7,428 nucleotides of DNA from Actinomycetes bacterium (lineage in GTDB: Bacteria; Actinomycetota; Acidimicrobiia; Acidimicrobiales; RAAP-2): the NCBI GenBank assembly GCA_021802025.1, contig JAKABC010000088.1, positions 1-7,428 on the forward strand, written 5' to 3'. The notes under the pieces were generated by a model, which saw nothing but the letters and a program-made list of their open reading frames with translations, was not told the DNA's origin and did no database searches. This document shows, piece by piece, positions 1-5,755 of this stretch. The position numbers and the translations under genes are program-made. The first letter of the stretch is position 1, and each line of letters begins with the position of its first letter.

Positions 1-1729
1 CCTGGGCCCGGCCGCGCACCGCCGAGACCATCAACGTGCCGGCCCCGCCGTGGCGGGTGCCGTCTTCGACCGTGATGATGCGCGTGTGGGTGACGGCGTC
101 GTCGATCATCGCCGGGTCCGGGGGCAAGACCCGTACGTCGTAGAGGGTCACGCGCTCGGCGTCGGCCCCCATGAGCTCGAGCGCGGCGTGGGCCGCCGGG
201 GCCATCTTGCCCAGGGCCAGCACGCAGAGCGACCCGTCGCCTTTGCGGACCCGACGCGCCGCGAGCCCCTCGCCGACGCGGCCGTCGAAGGGTCGCGGCA
301 ACGTCTTGGGGTAGCGGATCGCCGCCGGGGCCGAGAGCGACAGGGCGGTGCGCAGCATCACCTCGACCTCGGCCGCCGAGGAGGGCGCGAAGACCGTCAT
401 GTTGGGGATGGCCAGGCACAGGGCGATGTCGAGCAGGCCGTGGTGGCTCGGGCCGTCGTCCCCGGTGATCCCGGAGCGGTCGAAGACGAAGACCACCGGG
501 AGGTCCAAGAGTCCGACGTCCAGGTGGGCCTGGTCGAACGCCCGGGAGAAGAACGTGGAGTAGACGGCGACGACCGGCTTGAGCCCGCCCATGGCCATCC
601 CGGCCGCGGCGGTGACCATGTGCTGCTCGGCGATCCCGACGTCGAAGAAGCGATCGGGGTACTTCGTCTCGAAGTCCAACAGGCCCGTCGGGCCGGCCAT
701 CGCGGCCGTGAGCGCGACGACCCGATCGTCCTCGGCCGCCGCGGCGAGGAGCGCCTCGGAGAAGGCCTGGCTGAACGACGGCGCGGCGACGACGTCGTCG
801 TCGACGCGTGGGGGGAGCTTGTAGTCGTGCATGCGCAGGTCGTCGCTGACGGCCGGGCCGTAGCCGCGGCCCTTCTGGGTGAGCACGTGCACGACGATCG
901 GCCCGTCCCACTGCGACGCGCTCGTCAGGGCGTGCTCGAGGGCCTCGATGTTGTGTCCGTCGATCGGACCGACGTAGCGCACGCCGAGGGTCTCGAAGAA
1001 GGTGTGGGGCGTGACCATCTCGCGCACGGCCGTCGTGACACTGTCGATGCCCCGGTAGGCGGCCTTGCCGAGGCGCGGAAGACGCGGCACGAGGCGGCGC
1101 ACGCCGCTGCGCACGCTGAGGTAGGTCCGGTTGAGGCGCAGCGCCGTGAGCGACTCCGAGAGCTTAGAGACGGTCGGGGCGTAGCTGCGGCCGTTGTCGT
1201 TGAGGACGATGACGACGCGTTGGTTGGAGTGACCGAGGTTGTTGAGGGCCTCGTAGGCCATGCCCCCGGTGAGCGAGCCGTCGCCGACGACGGCCACCAC
1301 GTGGCGCCGACCGCCCCGGCCGGCCAGCTCGCGGCGCCGCTCCAGGGCCACCGACAGCCCGTGGGCGTAGGAGAGCGCCGTTGAGGCGTGGGACGACTCG
1401 ATCCAGTCGTGCTGGCTCTCGGCGCGGTTGGGGTAGCCCGAGAGGCCGCCGCGCTGGCGCAGCGCCTTGAACCCGTAGCGCCGTCCCGTCAGGAGTTTGT
1501 GGACGTAGGCCTGGTGGCCGGTGTCCCAGAGCAGGACGTCCTGGGGCGACTCGAAGACCCGGTGCAGGGCGAGGGTGAGCTCCACCACCCCGAGGTTCGA
1601 CCCCAGGTGTCCGCCGGTCTTGGTGACCGAGGTGATGATGAAGTCTCGGATCTCGCGACTCAGCTGATCGAGCTGCTCGTAGGAGAGCGCCCGCAGGTCG
1701 GCCGGGCTCTCGATGGACGGCAGGATCAT
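1..1729 (-). CDS. dxs: 1-deoxy-D-xylulose-5-phosphate synthase (DXS), C-terminus cut by window edge
   Basis: Cytosolic thiamine-diphosphate (ThDP) enzyme that condenses pyruvate with glyceraldehyde 3-phosphate to DXP, the first step of the MEP isoprenoid pathway and a precursor for ThDP and pyridoxal phosphate. The reverse-strand frame is open from ATG 1729 to base 1 (576 codons); about 50-60 residues of a usual 620-640 lie outside. Visible motifs are TGGHLGSNLG (38-47), WDTGHQAYVHKLLTGRR (68-84), the ThDP motif GDG (149-151) running to NDN (177-179), GPIDGH near 254-259, the catalytic-Glu segment GIAEQH (365-370, Glu368), YSTF, FDRSGITGDDG and the C-terminal VEDGTRHGG. The start fits the family opening (IESPADLRAL). 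No strong Shine-Dalgarno is visible; a TAGGCT hexamer 8 nt upstream of ATG (1738-1743) could give a nearly leaderless transcript. It lies 40 bp behind the fmdB-like gene on the same strand, so co-transcription is likely. Identity is near certain from motifs. Confidence 0.97.
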   Translation of the reverse strand, partial: MILPSIESPADLRALSYEQLDQLSREIRDFIITSVTKTGGHLGSNLGVVELTLALHRVFESPQDVLLWDTGHQAYVHKLLTGRRYGFKALRQRGGLSGYPNRAESQHDWIESSHASTALSYAHGLSVALERRRELAGRGGRRHVVAVVGDGSLTGGMAYEALNNLGHSNQRVVIVLNDNGRSYAPTVSKLSESLTALRLNRTYLSVRSGVRRLVPRLPRLGKAAYRGIDSVTTAVREMVTPHTFFETLGVRYVGPIDGHNIEALEHALTSASQWDGPIVVHVLTQKGRGYGPAVSDDLRMHDYKLPPRVDDDVVAAPSFSQAFSEALLAAAAEDDRVVALTAAMAGPTGLLDFETKYPDRFFDVGIAEQHMVTAAAGMAMGGLKPVVAVYSTFFSRAFDQAHLDVGLLDLPVVFVFDRSGITGDDGPSHHGLLDIALCLAIPNMTVFAPSSAAEVEVMLRTALSLSAPAAIRYPKTLPRPFDGRVGEGLAARRVRKGDGSLCVLALGKMAPAAHAALELMGADAERVTLYDVRVLPPDPAMIDDAVTHTRIITVEDGTRHGGAGTLMVSAVRGRAQ

Positions 1730-1769
1730 CGACGTCCAGCCTACCGGCGGGTAGGGATGGGCCGAGGGG

Positions 1770-2078
1770 TCAGTCGGCGGCCGCCGCACCGGCGGCGGGG
1801 GTCGCCGTGGTCGCGGGGGTCGCGGGGGTCGCGGGCGTTGCGGGGGTCGCCGACGGGGTGGCGGGGGTCGGGGTCGTCGGGCTCGCGGGGGTGGCGCCCG
1901 ACGGGCGGCTGTCGGTCTTGTAGAACCCGCTGCCCTTAAAGACGATCCCGACCGAGGAGAAGACCCGGCGCAGCGGGCCCCCGCAGCGCGGGCAGTCGCT
2001 CAGGGGGGCGTCGCTGAAGCGCTGGACGGCCTCGTGGCGTTCGTGACAGCTCTGGCACTCGTACTCGTAGGTGGGCAT
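1770..2078 (-). CDS. FmdB-family zinc-ribbon protein with Thr-Pro-Ala repeat tail
   Basis: A 102-residue protein of the FmdB/CxxC zinc-ribbon family. It opens MPTYEYEC and has two CxxC pairs, C8/C11 and C29/C32, which should bind one zinc ion, then the family-typical VFKGSGFYKTDSR (46-58). The family is named after a putative regulator in the formamidase/amidase cluster, but its molecular role is generally unknown; I assign none. Residues 61-102 form a low-complexity tail dominated by Ala-Thr-Pro repeats and ending GAAAAD. It is probably disordered. Start ATG 2078 has GAGG 4 nt upstream and gives the canonical N-terminus. It is the first gene of a minus-strand pair with dxs, and short fmdB-like genes do occur as operon partners of housekeeping genes. 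Family confidence is high, function unknown. Confidence 0.93.
   Translation of the reverse strand: MPTYEYECQSCHERHEAVQRFSDAPLSDCPRCGGPLRRVFSSVGIVFKGSGFYKTDSRPSGATPASPTTPTPATPSATPATPATPATPATTATPAAGAAAAD
1794..1850 (-). repeat. 9-bp coding tandem repeat (Ala-Thr-Pro units) in the fmdB-like gene
   Basis: The plus strand reads as near-perfect copies of a 9-bp unit, gcgggggtc, encoding consecutive Ala-Thr-Pro triplets at residues 77-95 of the zinc-ribbon protein, with one Ala-Thr-Thr variant. Units are in multiples of three, so slippage would change tail length without breaking the frame. I see it as an intragenic microsatellite-like repeat, not a separate element. Confidence 0.75.
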
Positions 2079-2105
2079 GGGACCTCAGGTCACGTCGACG
2101 TGAGC

Positions 2106-2111
2106 AGTGTA
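2106..2111 (-). promoter_or_regulatory. Candidate -10 element for the fmdB-dxs pair
   Basis: The minus strand carries TACACT (TAnnnT type) 27 nt upstream of the ATG at 2078. This would place the transcript start near 2099 and leave a short leader containing the GAGG ribosome binding site. No convincing -35 hexamer is visible at 16-18 nt spacing (GTCGTT or GGTCGT at best). The spacer 2079-2152 must also drive moaC in the opposite direction, so it is a divergent promoter region. Inferred from pattern only. Confidence 0.35.
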
Positions 2112-2140
2112 CCGGTCGCGGTCGGGTAAACGACCGTGGG

Positions 2141-2146
2141 TAGCAT
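2141..2146 (+). promoter_or_regulatory. Candidate -10 element for a leaderless moaC transcript
   Basis: TAGCAT ends exactly 6 nt before the GTG at 2153. In Actinobacteria a TAnnnT -10 placed 6-7 nt before the initiation codon is the usual sign that transcription starts at the start codon itself. There is no usable Shine-Dalgarno in front of this GTG, and the ATG at 2145 is out of frame. The -35 region (about 2118-2123, gcggtc) is not recognisable. Confidence 0.45.
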
Positions 2147-2152
2147 GGCGCG

Positions 2153-2656
2153 GTGGACGACTTCCGCCAGCTGCGCCGACCCGGCGGGGGTGGGGCCTTC
2201 GGGCGGGAGATCGGTCCGAGCGAGATCAGCGCGCGGCGCGCCCTGGCCCGCTGTCGGGTGACGATGCTGCCCTCGACGACCGAGGCGGTGGCGGCCAACA
2301 CCCTCAACAAGGGCGACGTCCTGGCCACCGCGCGCGTCGCGGGGATCCAGGCGGCCAAGCACGCCGCGTCGCTCCTGCCTATGGCCCACCCCGTCCTGGT
2401 CGGCAACGTCCACGTCAACTTCACCATCGCCGACTCGCACATCGAGGTCGAGGCGGCGGTCGATACCATCGACCGCACGGGGGTGGAGATGGAGGCATTG
2501 ACCGCCGCCACGGTGGCCGCCCTAACCATCTACGACATGTGCAAGTCCACCGACCGGACGATGTCGATCGAGCAGATCGCGCTGTGGGAGAAGTCCGGCG
2601 GCCGCTCGGGCACGTGGCGCCGCGACGAGAGCGGCGACGGGGCTAACGGCGCCTAG
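2153..2656 (+). CDS. moaC: Cyclic pyranopterin monophosphate synthase MoaC
   Basis: Cytosolic enzyme of molybdenum-cofactor synthesis; it turns the MoaA product 3',8-cyclo-7,8-dihydro-GTP into cyclic pyranopterin monophosphate. Length (167 aa) is close to E. coli MoaC (about 160). Conserved stretches are KGDVLATARVAGIQAAKH (53-70), a His-Pro site at 79-80, GVEMEALTAATVAALTIYDMCK (110-131), and EKSGGRSG (146-153). K53, H79, D128, K131 and K147 match E. coli K51, H77, D128, K131 and K147 by my alignment from memory. Two differences stand out: the usual LCHP is MAHP here (Cys to Ala at 78), and the early HMVDV-type motif is replaced by AFGREIG. Start is GTG 2153, preceded by a leaderless-type -10. 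No other Moco genes are in the window. The next gene follows after 34 bp on the same strand, so co-transcription is possible, though that gene seems to have its own promoter. Confidence 0.95.
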   Translation: MDDFRQLRRPGGGGAFGREIGPSEISARRALARCRVTMLPSTTEAVAANTLNKGDVLATARVAGIQAAKHAASLLPMAHPVLVGNVHVNFTIADSHIEVEAAVDTIDRTGVEMEALTAATVAALTIYDMCKSTDRTMSIEQIALWEKSGGRSGTWRRDESGDGANGA

Positions 2657-2674
2657 GCCGCCGTCGGGCCCGGG
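2653..2674 (+). repeat. Intergenic direct repeat, copy 1 (moaC end)
   Basis: A 22-nt segment beginning with CTAGGC over the moaC TAG stop and ending with GGGCCCGGG. It matches 4652-4673 at 19 of 22 positions, with mismatches at offsets 7, 8 and 13. The two copies sit in the same position, straddling the stop codon of moaC and of the following WYL gene respectively, and so flank that gene as direct repeats. Confidence 0.6.
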
Positions 2675-2678
2675 CGAG

Positions 2679-2684
2679 TACCCT
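2679..2684 (+). promoter_or_regulatory. Candidate -10 element for a leaderless WYL-regulator transcript
   Basis: TACCCT ends exactly 6 nt before the GTG at 2691, the same geometry as in front of moaC. The 6-nt spacer is ccatcc, so no Shine-Dalgarno exists at normal distance. This supports GTG 2691 as the start and an internal promoter in the moaC-downstream run. No -35 element is evident. Confidence 0.45.
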
Positions 2685-2690
2685 CCATCC

Positions 2691-4655
2691 GTGACCGCCA
2701 AGGAGACCGCCATCCGCGCGGGCGTCGAGCAGAGTCGCGAGAGGCTCGTCGCCCTCGTCTTGTTACTCCAGCGCGCCTGGCAGCACGGGCCCCTCACCCA
2801 AGAGCAGATCGTCCGGGAGCTGACCGTCGACGAGTTCCCGTCCTCGGCGAAGGGGCCGCGCAAGGTGCGCGCGTACGAGGGCAGCGACGTCGCGGTACGC
2901 CAGAAGTTCGAGCGCGACAAGGCCCGAATCCGCGACCTCGGCTTCGAGATCGAGACGGTGGCCATGCCCGACGGGTCGGTCGGTTACCGGATAGACCCGG
3001 CCAGCGCCTACGCGCCGGCGATCGCCTTCACCCCGGACGAGGAGCGCGTCGTGCGCCTCGCCCTCACGCTGTGCGGGGTCGGGCGGCGCGGGGTCTTCTC
3101 CCTCTTCAGCGACGGCCCGTCGCCCGATGGCGGTCGCGAGGTGTCGCCCTACCTGACGCCCATCCTGCGCGCGCTCCACCTCCGTCGAGCCCTCGCCTTC
3201 GACTACCTCTCCTCGACCAATAAGACCCGGCGCGTCGAGCCGCTCGTGCTCGACGTGTTCCGCGGCGTGGGCTACTTGGTGGCCCGGGTCCAGGACGCGA
3301 CCGAGATCAAGGGCTATCGGCTCAATCGCATCACCTCGATGCCGGTCGTGCTGGGCGACACCTTCGAGGTCGACGAAGAGACGCTCGAGCTGGCGCGCGC
3401 GTGGCGGCCCGAGTTCGCCCGCCCCCCCAAGCCGCTGCGGGTGGTCGTCGCCACCAACGAGGCCTACGCCGAACTGCTGGCCCGCCAGTACTCGGTGGCC
3501 GAGCTGGATCGCCACGACGACGGGGTCGTGGACGTGGCCCTCGACTTCGACGGACCACGCAGCGCCCTGCGCTTCGTCCTGGAGGGCGCGGACCGGGTCC
3601 GCCTGCGCTCGCCCAAGTCCCTGCGGACCGAGCTCGCCCAGTGGCTCGAGGGGGTGAGCCGCGCGTCGGTCCCCTCGATCGAGCCCGGGCGATTCGACGG
3701 TGGCGGCGGCCAGGACGTCCTCGGCCAGACCCTCCAGCTCTTGCACGCGGTCTACGCCAGTGAGGACGGTCTGCGGGTGTCGGAGCTGGCCCGACGCTTC
3801 GGCCTCGCGCCGGCCCACGTCCGACTGATCATGGACCGCCTCGTGACCATGGAGCCGCTCGTCGACTCCACCGACGGCACCGACACCTTCCCCGCTCACG
3901 TCCTCAAAGAGTGTGACGACTGGGATGACGAGGAGAACGACGACTCCCTCTACCGCGCCGACTTCTCCGACCTGCCCCACGGGGCGCCCGAGCCCTCGCC
4001 GCTGATGTGGCGGGACCTCTACGAGCTCAACATCGCGCTGCGCGAGGCGGCTCGGGTCTACGACGAGCCGTCGGTACATTCGGCCATCGCGAAGATCGAG
4101 GCTGCCGTCGCCGCGCCGGTGCAGGTCGAGTCGGCGACCGAGAAGCTGGTCGGCGACGTCGAGCGAGCCGTGGTGGACCACGCCCAGATCAAGATCGAGT
4201 ACCTGAGCGCCGCCTCCGGCGAGGTGTCGGTCCGCGCGATCGAGCCCCGCGAGATCCGGGTCCTCAACGGCCACGCCTACGTCCGGGCCTACTGCACGTC
4301 CCGGGAGGGCTGGCGGACCTTCCGGGTGGACCGCATCAACGCGATCCTCGCGACCTCGCCGGCCACCGCCGCGCGCCCGATCGACCCGGTGGCGGACTGG
4401 CTGACCGCCGTGGGCGAGGAGGGCCACCACGTGGTCGTCGTCGTCGAGGCCGAGCAGCGCTGGCTGTTCGAACCCCTGCCCGGCGCGCGGTGGCTGGCCC
4501 TGGAGGACGGGCGCCACGCGGTGGCCTTCCGGGTGGGTGACCCCGAGACCCTGGACCGGCTGATGGTGCAGGCGGGTCCCGGCGCCGGCGTCGCCTCGGC
4601 GGAGCTGCGCGACGCCGGGCGGGCGCTCGCCCGGCGCATCGCCGCCACGCTCTAG
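2691..4655 (+). CDS. pafBC: Fused PafB-PafC-type WYL-domain transcriptional regulator
   Basis: A 654-residue protein made of two HTH-WYL-WCX units in tandem, the layout of naturally fused PafBC. In mycobacteria PafB and PafC together activate a RecA/LexA-independent DNA-damage response, with WYL domains sensing single-stranded nucleic acid. Unit 1 has a winged helix at about 15-105 (LTQEQIVREL; QKFERDKARIRDLGFEIE; GYRID), WYL at 154-220 with GYL at 194-196 and YRLNRI at 209-214, and WCX at about 247-325. Unit 2 has HTH at about 343-390 (RVSELARRFGLAPAHVRLIM), an acidic linker at 407-418, WYL at 487-555 with AYV at 529-531 and FRVDRI at 544-549, and WCX at about 578-652. The name-giving Trp is thus replaced in both WYL motifs. 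The GTG start has a leaderless-type -10. The locus is unusual: pafBC normally neighbours proteasome/Pup-ligase genes, but here it lies between moaC and a relaxase gene 26 bp downstream. Architecture is secure; an orthologous function is inferred. Confidence 0.88.
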   Translation: MTAKETAIRAGVEQSRERLVALVLLLQRAWQHGPLTQEQIVRELTVDEFPSSAKGPRKVRAYEGSDVAVRQKFERDKARIRDLGFEIETVAMPDGSVGYRIDPASAYAPAIAFTPDEERVVRLALTLCGVGRRGVFSLFSDGPSPDGGREVSPYLTPILRALHLRRALAFDYLSSTNKTRRVEPLVLDVFRGVGYLVARVQDATEIKGYRLNRITSMPVVLGDTFEVDEETLELARAWRPEFARPPKPLRVVVATNEAYAELLARQYSVAELDRHDDGVVDVALDFDGPRSALRFVLEGADRVRLRSPKSLRTELAQWLEGVSRASVPSIEPGRFDGGGGQDVLGQTLQLLHAVYASEDGLRVSELARRFGLAPAHVRLIMDRLVTMEPLVDSTDGTDTFPAHVLKECDDWDDEENDDSLYRADFSDLPHGAPEPSPLMWRDLYELNIALREAARVYDEPSVHSAIAKIEAAVAAPVQVESATEKLVGDVERAVVDHAQIKIEYLSAASGEVSVRAIEPREIRVLNGHAYVRAYCTSREGWRTFRVDRINAILATSPATAARPIDPVADWLTAVGEEGHHVVVVVEAEQRWLFEPLPGARWLALEDGRHAVAFRVGDPETLDRLMVQAGPGAGVASAELRDAGRALARRIAATL

Positions 4656-4673
4656 GCGACCGTTGGGCCCGGG
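4652..4673 (+). repeat. Intergenic direct repeat, copy 2 (WYL-regulator end)
   Basis: Second copy of the 22-nt segment at 2653-2674, identical at 19 of 22 positions, again starting one base before a TAG stop (4653-4655) and running through GGGCCCGGG. The copies diverge right after this core: copy 2 continues into GAGGGCCC, which supplies the ribosome binding site and hairpin of the relaxase gene. Confidence 0.6.
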
Positions 4674-4680
4674 AGGGCCC
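4665..4680 (+). promoter_or_regulatory. Hairpin covering the relaxase ribosome binding site
   Basis: GGGCCC (4665-4670) and GGGCCC (4675-4680) can pair as a perfect six-G/C stem with loop GGGA. The Shine-Dalgarno GGAGG (4672-4676) lies in the loop and the first bases of the 3' arm, and the ATG follows one base after the stem. A ribosome stopping at TAG 4653-4655 would overlap or abut the hairpin, so translational coupling to the regulator is a reasonable inference. No T-run follows, so it does not look like an intrinsic terminator. Confidence 0.5.
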
Positions 4681-4681
4681 G

Positions 4682-5755
4682 ATGATCCGTGTTCTCGCGC
4701 GCCGCAGCCTCGACGTCACCTACTTCACCCACGACGCGGCGCGTGAGCTCGACGGCGTCCGCGAGGGTGGTCCGGGCTGGTGGCCTCGGGGCCGGGGAGA
4801 CCCGACGGACCCCGCGGTGGTGGCGGGCGTGCTCGCGAGCACCCAGCGGGCCCGCGTGGTCGGCTACGACCTGGTGATCGCGGCACCCCGGGCCGTGTCG
4901 GTCCTCCTCGCCCTCGACGAGGAGAGGGCGGGCGCCGTGGTCGGCGCGCACCGGGACGCGGTGGGAGCGGCGCTCACCTACCTAGAGGACCGCGCGGTCG
5001 TGGTACGCGAGCGGGCCGGAGGTGAGACGCGCTCGCGCGGGGCTCGCTGGGCGTCGGTGGTCGCCTTCACCCACGGGGTCAACCGCCACGCCGAGCCCCA
5101 CCTGCACGACCACGTCCTCGTCGGCGCCCGGCCCGAGGGGGCCGACGTCGTGCTCGACGCGCGGGCGCTCGTCGCCCACGCGCCGGCCGCCGACGCCCTC
5201 TACCGCGCGACGTTGCGCCACGAGGTGGCGCGCCGCGCGGGCTACGAGGTGTGGCGATCCTTCGGCGGGGTCGAGCACGTGGCCGGCCTCGACGAGGGTT
5301 ACCGGGCGCTCTGGCCCGGGCGCCACGCGACGCGCGGGGAGAAGACCCACTGGGAGCGTCACGACGTCGCCGAGCTCTGGCGGGCCGAGCGACGCGGCGT
5401 CGTGCTCGTCGGGGCGGTCCCTACCCCGACCCGCCATCGCACGACGCTCGACGAGCACCGTTTCGCGGGCGCCTTCGAGGGACGCCTGGACGTGGCCCGG
5501 CGCCACGTCGTGGCGGCGTGGGCCGACGCCGCAGTGTTCGGCCAGGACGCGCGCGACACGCTCACGGCGATCGACGTGCTCTACCCCGAACTGCGCGCAG
5601 GCCGCGGGGTCCACGAGGTGACCGTGGGCGTGCCCCGGGCCCGGATGCTCGAGCGCGTGCTCGAGCGCGGCGCGCGCCCCCTCGAGCCAACGGCGATCGA
5701 GGGGTGGGCTCAGCGTTCGAGGTCCCTCGAGCGGGTCCGCGAGCGCTCCCGGTAA
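4682..5755 (+). CDS. MobF/TrwC-type relaxase domain protein without helicase
   Basis: A 357-residue protein resembling the N-terminal relaxase domain of TrwC/TraI. Such enzymes nick one strand at an origin of transfer and stay bound through a tyrosine. Seen here: a single candidate catalytic Tyr, Y14 (in VTYFTHDAARELDG); the family block RVVGYDLVIAAPRAVSVLLAL (58-78), which matches the GFDLTFSAPKSVS-type motif; and the metal-binding histidine triad in THGVNRHAEPHLHDHV, H131/H142/H144, with the +11/+13 spacing of TrwC H150/H161/H163. Typical MobF relaxases have two or more Tyr near the N-terminus and a C-terminal helicase making about 900-1800 residues; here the helicase is absent and the protein ends in an Arg/Ser/Glu-rich tail (QRSRSLERVRERSR). 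ATG 4682 has GGAGG 5 nt upstream. It lies 26 bp after the WYL regulator on the same strand, and its last 46 bp overlap the opposing coupling-ATPase gene. It could be an active mobilization relaxase or a remnant; all three metal ligands are intact. Confidence 0.85.
   Translation: MIRVLARRSLDVTYFTHDAARELDGVREGGPGWWPRGRGDPTDPAVVAGVLASTQRARVVGYDLVIAAPRAVSVLLALDEERAGAVVGAHRDAVGAALTYLEDRAVVVRERAGGETRSRGARWASVVAFTHGVNRHAEPHLHDHVLVGARPEGADVVLDARALVAHAPAADALYRATLRHEVARRAGYEVWRSFGGVEHVAGLDEGYRALWPGRHATRGEKTHWERHDVAELWRAERRGVVLVGAVPTPTRHRTTLDEHRFAGAFEGRLDVARRHVVAAWADAAVFGQDARDTLTAIDVLYPELRAGRGVHEVTVGVPRARMLERVLERGARPLEPTAIEGWAQRSRSLERVRERSR

Noticed and set aside
50..1384. Long plus-strand open frame opposite dxs
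   Set aside because: Its product is Arg/Gly/Asp/Val-rich with no family motif, while the reverse strand gives an unbroken DXS with all catalytic motifs. High GC produces such antisense frames.
2763..4517. 584-codon minus-strand frame opposite the WYL regulator
   Set aside because: It is a mirror of the GC-biased codons of the regulator; composition is low-complexity (Gly, Arg, Val, Asp, His) with no domain, and the plus strand has two recognisable WYL units.
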